Source: Casuarius casuarius
Lineage: Eukaryota > Chordata > Aves > Casuariiformes > Casuariidae
NCBI GenBank assembly: GCA_003342895.1
Contig: PTFA01000195.1
Coordinates: forward strand, 124,001-188,000
Direction: 5' to 3'
Length of the DNA: 64,000 bases
Each line of letters begins with the position of its first letter. The stretch's first letter is position 1. Made by a program: the position numbers and the translations under genes. The notes beneath the pieces were generated by a model. It searched no databases and had not been told where the DNA came from. It saw only the letters and a program-made list of their open reading frames with translations. This document shows, in pieces, positions 46,491 through 59,033 of the stretch.

Positions 46491-47411
46491 TCCTTAAGTT
46501 ATGTGTCCTTGAAAATGTTACTTCTCTGTCCTACTTTGAGAATTTATATGTTCCGAGGTGTTGCACTGCTGTCCCTGCTACAGAGGGGATAATTGCAATA
46601 GAATTAGGCCTTTATATTCACAAAGAAAGGTCAACTTATGCCTTTATAAACCTTGAAAACATCCTTTTTGCACTTTCTGATAATCAAATGTGTTGAAAGA
46701 ACTAATCAATTGGACGTAAACATTTCATGTTCACAGTGTATAGTCATGCAGGACAGTGTATAATGAAACGCTCCAAAATAAAGAGTGGACAAAAGTACAT
46801 CCCTATTAAAGGCATAGATTTATTGACCTATTGATGTGTTTAAAAGGTCTCTGCTCTGAAACTAGGCTATATGTAAATAAGAACAATTGAAAGCAAAGGA
46901 CAAATTCACAGGAAGAATTGAAACTATATGAATCATCCAGGCTTTCTGTAGCTGAACTTCAAAATTATTTTTAACCTGTGTTTGTCTCTACTCCTGAATT
47001 CTTCTAGTATGACAAAAAGAAGCCTGTTTCTATAAAAACAATTCTTACCCAAATTAAAAGAGTGTATCTTAGCACTCCTGACTGACTCATTTTTAAATCA
47101 TAAACGTTTTAAAGGACAGAAATATAAGAATTTATGGTGGCCATTTTTAAAGACTTTAGAAATAAAGAACAATGCAACATGAATATTTAAAATGAATATT
47201 AAACAAAACTATATTCATTCCTTTTCAAAAGAAATGTATTCAGTTTTTGCTTATTTTTAACCCCCTTTTATTCATTTATGTCCATAAATTCTTGTTCTTT
47301 TTCTTACAAGGTAAATAGTCCTCTTTTACACTACATCCTGAAGAAATAAAAATGATACGTCAAGTATACTGTTTTGATTTCTGTATCTACATCCACGGTA
47401 AAACACTGAGG

Positions 47412-47416
<5 letters not shown>

Positions 47417-47457
<41 letters not shown>
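47417..47457. repeat. (CA)n microsatellite
   Basis: About 20 uninterrupted CA units are followed by GAGATATATATA. A pure dinucleotide of this length is normally polymorphic in vertebrates. Confidence 0.97.
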
Positions 47458-47460
<3 letters not shown>

Positions 47461-50400
47461 ATATATATACACAAACTTCTACATGTTTGTATATTTTTAA
47501 CATTACGTTAACTCTTCTCCAGAACTCATTGCCTCAAGATGTCCTGCAAGGCAAAACTTCAGAAAAGGCTTATGACACTGACAAATGATCTCTGGCAAAT
47601 CCTTTAGTGTTTACAGCTCTACCTTGCTTGGAGGTTCACCTTGCCCCTATATTCCAAGTCATAACCCTCAAAGCAGAGTCAGTGAAAAAAATACACTCTT
47701 CCCAGAGCTGTTCCAGATTGGAGGCTTTAGTTTTAGTTAAAGTGAAGATATTGATCTTCATGATGGAGCAGCTGAAGTCTAATCATATATAGTCTAATGC
47801 CAGCTTTGCTACAAGTTTAGAAGAGGGGAAGATGGCTAGAGGCAGTAGCATCTTAAACCACTGAAGCAAGATTCATCAGAGCTCATCTGACAGTCTTTAG
47901 ACACTATACAGACAATGGGACGGTGTAAAGTTAAATTAAATGGGGCAGGAAGGTGGCGGAAGTAGAGATCCCACAACAGAATTTACACGCATAACCTTAA
48001 TTTCGATGCTAAGTCTTCCATTGAAATAAGTGGCAGCTTGGGCAGCTAAATGTATTTGCAGATCTGATACATAAACTGAGATGCTTCAAGGCATAAGCAA
48101 TCACTGTCTGATGGGATTAGGAAGAAATACAGTTTAGGATACAGTTAGCACACAGTTATAATGAATCAGTTACTGATTTCTTACCTCTTCTACTGAGGCA
48201 TCAAATACTGACTAATGTCAAAGATGGGAGCCTGGCTAATAAAGACCAATTTTGTGACCTACAATAATGGCATGGTTTACATAACTGTAATCCACTTTGA
48301 TTCATAGCACATGATCAAACTATTAAAATACTCTCAAAGGATGAATGTCAGCAAATGAATACTGGTCTTTAGGCTTATGATAGAAATGTCACTCCAGTTA
48401 TACATAAAAGAAATGAATTCCCTTCATTTTGAAAGATTCTACCAACTGTAGAAAAAAGTCTAATGTTAAACATTTTAGGAGAACATTGGTGAAAATCTAG
48501 AAAGTTTTATATTGCACCCACTGCAGATAAGGAATGATTTGTTGATCAGATACCTGTTATTTGAGAAAAGACTGATAGTTTGGGAAAAGCAACTTGAACA
48601 TAACATATTTGGGGAGTACCAATTTATCCTGGTGTTTCACTTATAGTATCTTTCCAATGCCTTGATTCCACCAAATAAAATTTGCAACACTCCCAGGCGA
48701 CAAAAGACAAAGTTGTTGGATCATTTAACTTCTCATAGTAGCCCAGGAGAAAAAAAGAGAAAAAGTGGAGGGAGAATGGTAAAAGACATGATGCTGAGTT
48801 ATTATTAAAGTTGTACAGATGGATGCGTAAGCCACTTCAAATGGAAGGAAGAATGTCTCAAATATTGTTCAGCCTTGAAACAGAACTTTCTGGATGAGAT
48901 TCAAAAATGTGGTTTAACTTTTTGGGGGAGACAAATATGTTTATTAGACATTGTTAGCCAGAGAGTTCGGCAATATTAATTGATTTGTTTATCTGCTGAC
49001 ATAAGCCTACTTGTTCACAATTAAACACATGCTTTCATCCATCAAAACATAAATGTCAGAAACCTTCACTAACATCAAGTGAGTTATGCCATCTGTATGA
49101 GCTATCTATAAAGTACTTCTAATTCGGATAAAACTAGAAATTTAAAAGCTTTCAGGACATCTTCTCATGTTAACTGTCAAAGCACTCTATACAGCAACCA
49201 TTTGTAATTCACCTAAACAAGTATTCCTTTGTTAAAATTTATGTCACAGGCAAATTTCTTACAAATTTCAAATTAGGATAAAATGATGAGTAACTCAAAG
49301 ACCTTGCAATACCTTAACTTAATCTGTTAATGAATTTATAAAATAAACATCAGGTGACTAGTGCTTTCAAGATGAATCTCTTTTTGGCCCCTTGCATAGC
49401 ACCTACCACAATGAGGTATAAGGTCAAAACTGTCAGTTTACAATAGTAAGGAAGAGAAACTGGAACAATCACTTTATTAGAAAAACTGATATAATTGAGG
49501 AAAAAAAAGAACAAACTTTGAAGCACCATCAGACTTGGAGAAGAACTGTACTGGCTGGTCTAATTAAATTGATTTCTGTTGCTACAGGTCTTTGCCTTTG
49601 AATACCACAAGCACAGGAATACTATTACTCTGAAACCTACTGCAATACATTTAATATTGATGGCCACAGTGATAGGGCACAATTGCTTTTAAAGAGAATG
49701 AGCAGGTAAGTAACTTAGCAAAGGTAAATTTTAGAAACGGCTTTTCACAAAGTGATTAAGAGAAAAGATCAGCTTCAAAAGCCAAATACCCCACCTTGTT
49801 TAATTAACTGATCTGGAAAGGAGTCAAACTGATTCTAGAAACTCTGTGAACAACTCTGTCCCAAGAGGACAGCCCTAGATACAAGGGGATTCCTAACTCT
49901 AGAACAGGTAGGAAAGGTCTACGTTGATCAAGAAACCACTGTCTGAGTTTTCTCTTTGAAAGCCAAACTGAATTCTAAGACATAGACCAATTTTTCAGCA
50001 TGTACTAGTTCCTTCTGGAGCTAGGATGCAACCTAATCTACTTTTGTAATGCTATTCTGCTATGTAGGAAACTGCTGTGTAAGTATGTTAAGTAACTTCC
50101 ACTAGAATCAGTCAAGCAAGTTGTTCCTTTTGCAAATAAACGTACCAGAATCTGGCCCACCAGATCAAACAAGAGTGACTTTTCAAAGGATATTGCTGGC
50201 ACAATTTTATTATGCAAAGCATGACCCCCAAATCTGTGTTTACATGATTGAAGAGAATGGCTGTGAAGGTAATAGATTTTGCCTTTTAAAAGAATTTGCA
50301 TTATAAAAAAATGCATTTAAGTGGAAATAGATCTAACATAATACACATTTTAAAAAAGCTGCTTCAAAATGTATTTACCTGGCAGAACAGCTGTTCTGGT

Positions 50401-52547
50401 CTCCTGAATAAATTATTAAATGTTTTAAAGAAACTGCACATATACATATTTACCTGATAGACTGGAACGAAAAGAGCCTATTTTTTTTTATCCTGCTTGG
50501 ACTACATAAAAAGTGTTTCTGCAAGGACATGAGTCAATATGGTCCTCATCATTTTGTAATGTTGTGCAGAGAGACAGCCTTGAAACCTGAGGTAGAGAAA
50601 TTTTGACAAAAAAACACAGACAGTTATAAAGTGCTGGTTCAACATAGCCAAAACCTTCCAAAGGCAGGATTATTTCTGATGGCTCTCTCCACATGTGAGA
50701 TTTTGGGGAATTGGGAGGGAACATTTGGAATTGTCAAAAAAACAAATTTGACCTAACACTCTCAAATTAATGTTATTTTCTTCCCTGAAATGCATTTTTG
50801 GTACATACAGATACTGTTTGAGTTTGATTTTGTATACTAGATGTTTTTAAATCCCAGAGGAGGGCAGAAACATAGGCTGGGAAAATAAAATGAAAGGTGT
50901 CTGAATAACCTGTGAAATTCCTGGTTAGTCTGGAAATGAACAGCAGAATTTCAGACTCATAGCCTCACCGTTGCAGAGGGATTGACCGAGATCTTCACAC
51001 CCAACCTGAAAAGGCAAAAACATACAACATACAAATACAGCTATATTTGGAACTTGCTTGAGCACTGCCCACACAAGAGAAGTAGCCACTAAAAGCATTC
51101 AGCTCGATGGCTGCCGGTATCCATAGACAGCTGGTTTCTGTAGGAGGCAGAGTGAGGAAATGCCCTGTTTTACGAGCCTGCCTAGCTCACTCTGAGGATT
51201 CCACTGAAAGGCAGAAACAGGACGAGTTTTCTCTGTTATGCAAGACAGAAGGCATTTGAGGCATTTCCAGCTCTGTCAAAGATCTAGTATCACACCTATT
51301 TCTCCTCCCTGGAATAATGAAAACAATGGTCGATTTAAAGCAGGCAGTATCAATTTAGTCTACTTTGTTTCCTACATTTTTTTCTATTGTCACAAAAATT
51401 TTTCTATAAAAATGATCCTCTCTTTGCATGAAAGGAGCTCTCTACTGTAAATACCAGGGAAAGCTTTCTTCCTTGTGGCGCAGCAAGGCTATAGTAGCTT
51501 TAACATAAGGAATGAAGAGGGGCTTCCACTAATATTAACCTTTGTTTTCCACCATCTTTAAGCCTACAGAGGAATTCACATGATTAATTGTGCATGTCTA
51601 CAATGTAGATATCACCTTAGGGTCTTTTCCTAGTCAGTGGGCACTTCTGGGATGCGATTCATCTTATCCCAAAGTAGACATCTAAATGAGATCGGATGAA
51701 TGGTGACTTGAAAATGTCTATCGTTCTCCACTGAGTATAAAGGAGGCCTGAAGTGAGTAACTCAGTTATAGATTTCTACACTGTAGATGTCAATGTTTAG
51801 CTACAAGAATCCCTGTTTCTTTCCCGGGCTGTACAAGAGCACACTCAATACCTGCAACACCGTATATCAGATGGCTATGACTCATGATGAACTAGGATTT
51901 GGCCTGAAAAAGGTCCTAACAAAGCCATGACAAATACAGTTTTCAATCTAGCCACCAATCATTTCACAATATACAGGAATGCACGCTGCTCTGAGTAGCA
52001 TGCATAAGGAGGGGAGCCTCTGTGTTTACACAGAAAAGCATCAAGCCATTAAATCTAAAAACAACCACAAACAGATGCAAGGGATTAATTCCAAACATGT
52101 CTTGAAAGCCTGTAACAAACCTTATTCCAGCCTCTCTCACAAAGATAGAGAGAGGACCATCTTTTTGACGCATGCATCATTTCCACTGCTTGACCAGCCA
52201 CTGAAGTTTCAGAAACACAAATGTAAAATTCTTGCACTTTTTTTAAGCGAGGTGTCTGAAATGTCATTTTCACAAAGCATGGGGTGATGTGTATGAATTA
52301 AAGATAGGATGAAAACCGGTCTTTTGTATTGGAAGGCCAAATCTCATTTTAGCAATGACGTGAATGTAAGTGTTATGTACACTGTAAGGTGTCTGCAATT
52401 ACAGCACTAGATTCCATTTGATTAGTCCTTCTGATTAGTCCATCTGAAATAACATGTGATACTCTCAGTGACAAGAAGGAAATGCAACTGAAGAAACAAT
52501 AGCTTTAGGAGGGCTTATCCTCCTTGAATATTTCAATTCCATAAGAC

Positions 52548-52578
52548 GTTTAGGACATATGACATGTTTAGGACATAT
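52548..52578. repeat. 18-bp tandem duplication
   Basis: The word GTTTAGGACATAT occurs at 52548-52560 and at 52566-52578, giving an 18-bp period. It is a probable slippage duplication. Confidence 0.85.
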
Positions 52579-52945
52579 AGCTGCTGCTAAGATCTGGTGA
52601 CATAAAGAAGATATTAAAACATTACTCAGTTAAAATGCTTCAAGAGTTCTCAGTTATCCACTGTACCCTTTAAGTTCCACCCATTAAGAAGAATCTTTTA
52701 TGTATACAGTTGTTAGATGTTCATAGAAAACGGAGACTTGAATGATGAGCCGCTACAGTCTATATGAGTGCTTTCACCCTATGAAGCTTTTCTTGTTGGT
52801 ATGAGAAAGAACTGACCTGGATTATTTAATTATGGGAGAGGATTTGTAGCTGAGAGGGGCCTCTAGAAGCCCAGAGCCAAGTTCTGTCTATGAGCTGACT
52901 TTGAACAGATCTCTGAATACTGGCTTTTATGAGTTCCCTTCTTAG

Positions 52946-53114
52946 GTGTCGGTCTCTTCCCTGCACGTGGCCTCAGGAGACTACGACTCTGTCTCAGGGG
53001 TCTGCGTTCCCTCAGCCATTGCACCACAGACCGGGGCACTGCAACATGGAGAGTGGGACTCACTTAGGGGCTGGAACCTTCCTCTCTCTCTGCATCAGTC
53101 AGCATCTAAAAATG
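52946..53114 (+). other. Exon-like segment with splice-site-like flanks
   Basis: The segment is preceded by a pyrimidine-rich GTTCCCTTCTTAG and followed by ATG/GTAAGAGT, which are acceptable vertebrate acceptor and donor sites. Between them 169 bp are GC-rich and open for 56 codons in frame from 52946 (VSVSSLHVASGDYDSVSGVC at the start); the frame stays open to 53194. I do not recognise the peptide. The minus strand is also open (52863-53063). CTTAGGTGTC and CACTTAGGGGC near the two ends hint that the block may instead be a repeat. It could be a single unknown exon, a non-coding RNA exon or a repeat. Confidence 0.25.
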
Positions 53115-53205
53115 GTAAGAGTAGCATCTGCTATTTCCTAAGAGTGTTGAAAACAAACACTAAAGGACTGCAGTTACAACCTTTTCTTGATTAAGATGGC
53201 ATGGA

Positions 53206-53268
53206 GTAAATTCTCATTTCACTTACCCTGGTGTAAACCAGGAATAAATTATTGCCACTGAAATTACC
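53206..53268. repeat. Inverted-repeat relic
   Basis: GTAAATTCTCATTTCACTTA then CCCTGGTGTAAACCAGGAAT then AAATTATTGCCACTGAAATT follows 'TCAAATTCTCAGTTACACTGGTGTAAACCAGGAGTAACTCCACTGAAGTCA'. The CCTGGTGTAAACCAGG centre is nearly palindromic. It belongs to the same group as 32,801, in the other orientation. Confidence 0.6.
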
Positions 53269-53931
53269 GTAGTTCATACATGTATAAGATACGTCACAGA
53301 CAGATCATTTTGGGGATCCTTATTTTAAATTCTTTTTTTAAAAGATTGTGGTGTAGTGAGGTTTTTTTGGTGGGGGGGCTGTTTTTCAAACTGCTTCAAA
53401 GGCAAGGAGGAATGGCTGTTGCTCTGATGATGCATAATCACATTAATACTTTATTGCTGTATTTGTCAATATATTAGTGCAATATTTTATTGTATACATT
53501 ATTAACTGTTGCTGTTAAATGTTTTATGCTGGTCTGTTACATTTTTTATTTTGATTGTGATAAATTTTGATCTGAGACACCTTTTTTTTCCTTTGGAACA
53601 AGAAGAAATGAAAACATTGCATTAAACAAAACTTATGAGATCTAAGCCAAAACTAGTAAATAAGAAAAGTGGTATTTTTCTTCCTCTCCTTAATCTGTCC
53701 CCCTCCCACCTTTTCTCTTTGTGTGTGTGCTCTATTCTTTGCTCTGAAGCTGGAAGGTTTATGACTTTAAAATCTGTGCTCTTGGAGGCTGAGAACTCTT
53801 TGCTTTTTACAATATCTGTATGAAACATCTGTAAGTCCTAAGCAACAAGCAGGAATTCGTTCAAGAAGGAACTATAGATGAATCGCTAAGTAATACTCTC
53901 TACAATATAAGTTTGACATCCCAGGGGTATT

Positions 53932-53964
53932 AAAAAAAAAAAGAGAAAGAAAGAAAGAAAGAAA
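53932..53964. repeat. (GAAA)n microsatellite after A-run
   Basis: An A11 run is followed by GAGAAAGAAAGAAAGAAAGAAA. It is simple-sequence DNA. Confidence 0.95.
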
Positions 53965-54009
53965 CCCTACTAAAAATAACATTGTAAGTTTAAACTATTG
54001 AATGGTAAG

Positions 54010-54243
54010 TTAGGAGAAAAAGGAAAAAAAAATAGAAAACAGGGTGATGTTAACTCCAGAAGCCAGGAAATTAAAGGCAGGAGTCCTGAAGGCCCTCAGC
54101 ACACGTAGATCTTTAATAGGAATCTCACGCCTGCTTGCCATTTGAGCTTTTGAAAACATCCTCCTGAAATCCTTCATCTCCTTTTCATGTAAATGTACCA
54201 TAGCCATAACAAAGTCATAGAAGGCCTGCATACCCTTTGACAT
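54010..54243 (-). other. Unrecognised protein-like open frame (77 codons)
   Basis: The minus frame begins MSKGMQAFYDFVMAMVHLHE and continues with a basic, helix-prone segment rich in K, R, M, F and L, ending in a Ser/Phe-rich tail derived from a T-rich run. A pyrimidine tract ending in AAAG lies just upstream on that strand and could act as a splice acceptor, but no good donor follows. The amino-acid mix looks more protein-like than most frames here, yet I cannot match it to a family. It may be chance or a scrap of a decayed retrogene. Confidence 0.2.
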
Positions 54244-54731
54244 GAAAGGAAGGAGGGAGGGAAAATGTAAATGACTCTGTTGAAGAGGTTATTCAAGCCA
54301 AACAAGCATTGCTTCAGAAATGGAAACCCAAAACCTGGGGAACCATGGAGAAATGTCTAAAATACTGAGAGAAGCTATTAAGTCATTTCATGTGGGGTGG
54401 AAAAAGAGTACATGAGGATAGTTTCCTGGTTCTCTCACTGCTCCTTTAGTGTTAAGAACAGAGTTGTCCTACTGTGTTGGCAGTCAGGCTACTGCCTATT
54501 CACCCACCGCATTCTGGGGTGCTTGAGAAGATTGGCTGCAAGTTCTTCAAGCGACATCCTCTGAGACTGCCAGGTCTTCTGTCATCGCTATTTGAAGGTG
54601 ACTGCCTGGAAACTGAACAAACTGCTGCTCGAATAGTGATTTTTTAATAATCACCAAATGAATGCTTAATAAATTTCAAAAGACCACTGAATTTGTATAT
54701 ACATTTCCACCTTACAAGAGCTATTTTTCTA

Positions 54732-54992
54732 TCACAGAAGCCACCCACCATACCTATTTTCTCCAGGCTGCTTCCTGATGTTGTCTAATAAAGAATTAGA
54801 AGTCAATTTATTTAGAATACCCCTGCAGTCATTTGTGTAGACCATGGATTCTTTGGAAGAGATGTTGATAATTAGTCCTAAAGCAAAAGACTTAATTTCT
54901 TCCTTTTGCAAATACCAGCTGTCCCTCCTCATCAATCTACTGTGGGACTTAACCTTTTTTCTATAAGGCCAGGGTATTTCCTCAAATCCCAA
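54732..54992 (-). other. Unrecognised protein-like open frame (86 codons)
   Basis: The minus frame begins MGFEEIPWPYRKKVKSHSRL and is hydrophilic and mixed in charge, with no low-complexity part. It lies about 490 bp upstream (on that strand) of the frame at 54010-54243. No linking frame or splice sites were found. I do not recognise it, and chance is the default reading. Confidence 0.2.
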
Positions 54993-54999
54993 TGGAGTA

Positions 55000-57110
55000 C
55001 TATTTATGAGTGTGATTGCTAATTGCCATCATGCTACTAGATCGAACTGAGCTCTTGGTCACCCTTGACTGAACTTTCCTTCATCATCCAGAAAACCCTT
55101 TTTCATCTCCCACCATAATTATAATATGGCAACCCTTATCTAAAAAAGTTCTTTTTTTACAACTAACTACTAATTACTAAATTCTCCTTGCCACCAAACT
55201 TAACCAGAGCTCCATACCCATCTATAAAATTACTGCATTTTTGAACAGGTTGACTAAAAAGTTTAGTATTTTTTTAATTGTTGGATGGAAGATCAGTTAT
55301 TAGTTATATGGAAATTTTCTTTGTAAATGTCTAATCCACATATATGTATATGCATATGTAAAGGGGAAAAAAAAAACATTCTCTAATATTTTTTTCTGTT
55401 GTCTTCTTGCCTTCCATAATATTCTGTGCATTTTCTTTTTTTTTCCCTCAAGGAAGCCAAAATTTTCCGTATAAGATGTGATGAAAAATTTCCATGTTGA
55501 TGATTGTATGGAATATATATATTAATTTTAGCTATAATATTAAAGTTATGACAGTACTGCTCTTTGGCACTTAGATGTGCAAAGAAGCAAACTTGGTTTT
55601 GGTGGTTACAATAAAGGGAGAGGTTAGGGCTGCCAGCTTCCAGATGCACACACAGTGATGCTCAGCCCAGCTCAACACTCAGGTCAGACTCATAAAGGAC
55701 AATAAGATGCCATGCTGCTCTAGGGGACTTTTGCACATGGGAAATGGTGGCTGCCACATCTATCTCTGAGGCATGCAAGGCAGCAACTTAGCTGTCACCT
55801 CACATTTGCATTGCACTGTATAAGTAGAGAGATGAGGGTCATGCCCCAATTCTTTGTCTCTGATTCCTGGGAGAGGAATAGTGCTTAGCATCCTAAGTGA
55901 GAGACAGGACACTAAACCACAATTATCAGTGACTCACCTTCCTTTGGATCCAGTGACAGAGGCTTGTAATTTTGGAGCTTGACAATCTGAGCTCTGTTTC
56001 TGTGGAGTTATTAATGGCTGAGGATGGTACAAAGTGTATTGGCAGCTGCAGCATCAATGAAGATCATCAGTTAGTTAATCACAGTGTATGCAACATAGCA
56101 GCTCCATCTTATTAGTGGCATTTTCTTTGCAGCAGGATTTAGAGTTCCTAAATGACACTTGGTCTCTGATGCTAAGTGCTGTATTTTCCCAAACCAATAG
56201 GCAGTCCGTGCCCCAAACAGCTCAAAGCCTGATCCACAAAGGTAATTCAGTTCTTACTTCCTAGCCTATCACGATAAATTACCCTGATTTACCTTCATGT
56301 ATCTAGGCCCCAGAGTTGAAAGAAACAAGGCATAATAGGACAGAAAGTATGACTGTCCCAATGTTACACAAAAGCATAGAGAAATGGATTTGCCCAAGGT
56401 CATATAAGGCGTAACAGGAACAGAATCAAGGTCTCTGAGTCCCAAACTAACATATTAACTACAGATTCTGTATTCTTCCCTTCTCTGCTTTTATACTTTC
56501 ATACATGGTACAGGAAAGACCTAGTACCATGCATTATTGTAGCAATCTCTCCTTTTTTAAGTTTCTGACTTTCTGTTGCAAAGGGGCAAAGCAGGAGATT
56601 AATCAAGGGTAAAAACAAAAATTAAAGGAATCTATAAATGTATTTCCAGCAATTTGCAACTAGAAACTTGGATCAATAAAATATGAATTAGAAAATACAA
56701 CAGGAAAACAAACAAAAAAGGCATCTCTAAGTTAAAGAATGTCACTCTCATTGTGTTAAGCCCATTAGAAAAATCCTCCTTGTCTGTATTATTTCGTCTC
56801 TCTTTTTACTTTTAAAGGCAAATCTTATAATTTCCACTTCTACATAAGCTAACACCCAGCCTGATTTCAATAAGGATTTCAGCTGTACCATGCCCTTGTA
56901 AACCCCCCTAACCTTTGAAAGCTGTTCTGGAATTTGTTTCTCATATCTATATTTTTTTATTATTATTATTTAAGGATCATAAAGTGGAAGTCAGGTTGCT
57001 GCATTTTCAGAGACAGATGAAGCAAAGTGCTCCGCTGGGAGTATTCAGCCCCAGTGCCTTGCTGTATTACGGCATATGGAGTTGCGTCTCCAGGCGCTGA
57101 CATTAGCAGT
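55000..57110. other. Non-coding background with one SINE
   Basis: No gene was recognised. The content is A/T-rich runs near 55,370 and 55,435, a moderately GC-rich unique-looking stretch at 55,620-56,050 and the MIR-like SINE at 56,340-56,470. Confidence 0.5.
56340..56470 (-). repeat. MIR/CORE-like SINE, minus orientation
   Basis: On the plus strand, TTGCCCAAGGTCATATAAGG (about 56390-56409), GGAACAGAATCAAGGTCTCT and GAGTCCCAAACTAACATATT follow the complement of MIR-like SINEs ('TTGCCCAAGGTCACACAGCAAGTCAGTGGCAGA...GAACCCAGGTCTCCTGAGTCCCAGTCC'). The tRNA-derived head therefore lies at the high-coordinate end and the element points left. Confidence 0.75.
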
Positions 57111-57119
57111 CCTGCTTCA

Positions 57120-57440
57120 GGTAACTCATTTAGCTTTGGTGTCATTTTACAATAAATATACCATCCACCGACACAAATTAGACAGCTATTGAGATTAATT
57201 TTGAGGCACTATCGGCAACATCTTAAATCAAAAATCATTCTTTATTAGCATGCTCGGCTGTACAGTGCTCTCTCTTCCCCTTCCCCCCTCCCTTCCCTGC
57301 CACAAGAATAAATGAGCCCCCATGGTTGACACAGCGCATCAAGTGTTTTATAATAGTCTAATTGTAGCTAATGGTTTGTGCAGCTAATTAAGGCCCTATG
57401 AATTACAGTAATCAGTCAGCCTCATCTTCTAAACCAGATA
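57120..57440. other. Best candidate conserved non-coding element
   Basis: The segment is repeat-free except for a C/T stretch at 57,273-57,300. It has a dense set of homeodomain-type words: GATTAATTTTG near 57,193, TCTAATTGTAGCTAATGG near 57,357, GCAGCTAATTAAGG near 57,380 and TGAATTACAGTAATCAG near 57,399. A polypurine run follows. No reading frame is useful. This texture is typical of long-range developmental enhancers in gene deserts. The call is inference only. Confidence 0.35.
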
Positions 57441-57479
57441 GTTCTATTCAAGCGTCCCTTTAGGAAGAAACACACACAG

Positions 57480-57542
57480 AAAAAAAAAAAAGAAAAATTT
57501 TGAAAAGAAAGAGAAAGAAAGGAAGGAAGGAGAGAAAGAAAG
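57480..57542. repeat. Polypurine A/G-rich simple repeat
   Basis: An A12 run is followed by GAAAAA, then (after a short TTTT break) GAAA/GGAA/GAGAAA units. It is low-complexity and lies just after the candidate conserved element. Confidence 0.9.
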
Positions 57543-59030
57543 CAAGCATAATGATCTGCTCTGTTCATTAGAGTGCAAATAAATTAATGTAACTTTTTCC
57601 TCTATTACTTATTAGCTATTACAAAAATGTTTACTTAAAGTAACACGAGTCCTTGCATTATAGTCTGCAATAGCAGAAGAGAAAATAATGGTTTTTTTGT
57701 CATGTAGGATATATATTTTTTAATTATGTTACTTTATTGGTGAAGAATCTCTTCATTTGATCAAAAAGCTATGGATAAATACTGATTTTGATTTCACCAT
57801 TGTTTAGGAGAAGGGGTTAAATACAGGAATAGGTATACTTAAGCACTAGTTTCACTGTAACCAGCCGTGGAAGGAGAACCTGAAGCCTGTAAATGCAACA
57901 TATGTCATTAGGGATGGGGAAGGCACTGTTCTGCAAGATAGGGGATGGCTGCTAAGATGTTTTGTCTGTATTGCCCAGGATGTTCATTGTCCCAGCTCTT
58001 CCAGACCTATTCCTGCCCGCAGGGTACCTGTAATTCAGATTCTGTAGATCTACTTTTATAAATCCCACCTGGCAGCAGGCAATGTTAGGGACCTCTTGTG
58101 AGGCCATGTGACATTGCCAGGACAGTAGAGGAGATAAAAAGAAGTATCAGCTAAACACAGCAGATAGAGTTCCCCTCAAATCCTCACATAACTTAACGTT
58201 TGCAATGCAGATGCACAAACTGGTAATCTTAAACTCCCTTCGGAAACAGTGGTGAGCAGGAGGTAATTTTAGAGATAATTCCTCTAACTTATTTTAGATA
58301 TCTGAACATCTGCACTCTAGTCAGCTAAAGTCAAGAAAGATGAGTCCACCACTCCAGTGTATCCACCCCTCCATACTATGGATGAGTTTGCGTTTGCATC
58401 AACATGTGTCAAAGTGAGATGGGTTTGGACTTCAGCATGGTCAATGTACAGAGACAGAGGGCTGAAGTGACAAAAGAATTGAAGCCCTGACTTGAAACTT
58501 CAGGAAACCAAACTTCAGGGTATCTTTCTGCACCTGCTTTGGCTATATCTATTCTAGCAAATTAAGCAGTGTCAGGGATGTTCTCAGGCACAAGAACGCA
58601 ATCATCTGTACTGTTAAATCATTAGTGTGATCCTTGGCATGGTTTTGTCTTACATCAATTAGCATTCTCCAAACAATGGGGTGAACACAGGCAAGTAACT
58701 GTTTCCAATGGGTAGTTTGGGTATGGTCTCTGTTTTGAAAGTTAAGAGAGTTTAATAACACAAACAAAGTTCAGTCCATGTCAGCTAGCCTCAAGTCCAA
58801 TGGATCAGCCAAAGTACACTAAAATTACTATTTTAGGCCTAACTGCTGTGGCTACCAAGCCACTAGAGATGTCTTGGTTGTTCAGTTACAGATTCATCAT
58901 ATAGTGCAGCACTAGTAAGATGTACGAAAGCTGGCTATAGATGCCCTAGTATGTTTTCACATCCTAAGTTTTCATTGCGAAGGTCTGTTGCACAATTGTC
59001 CAACATATGTCAGTGCTTATGGTCCATTAG
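57543..59030. other. Non-coding background
   Basis: No gene was recognised. The sequence is of ordinary AT-rich composition, with no repeat family identified by eye and only short open frames. Confidence 0.55.
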
Positions 59031-59033
59031 TAT

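Larger units (their letters stand above)
46491..52860. other. Non-coding background with microsatellite
   Basis: No gene was recognised over 6.4 kb. It contains the (CA)n repeat at 47417-47457 and duplicated words near 52,420-52,450 (GATTAGTCC twice) and 52,548-52,578. The stretch 51,535-51,830 has paired CTACA-TGTAGAT words that could be a decayed fold-back element. Frames are short and unrecognisable. Confidence 0.55.

Noticed and set aside
51535..51830. Paired CTACAATGTAGAT / CTACACTGTAGATG words as a fold-back element
   Set aside because: The symmetric words are short and spaced irregularly; no arms longer than a few bases could be aligned with confidence.
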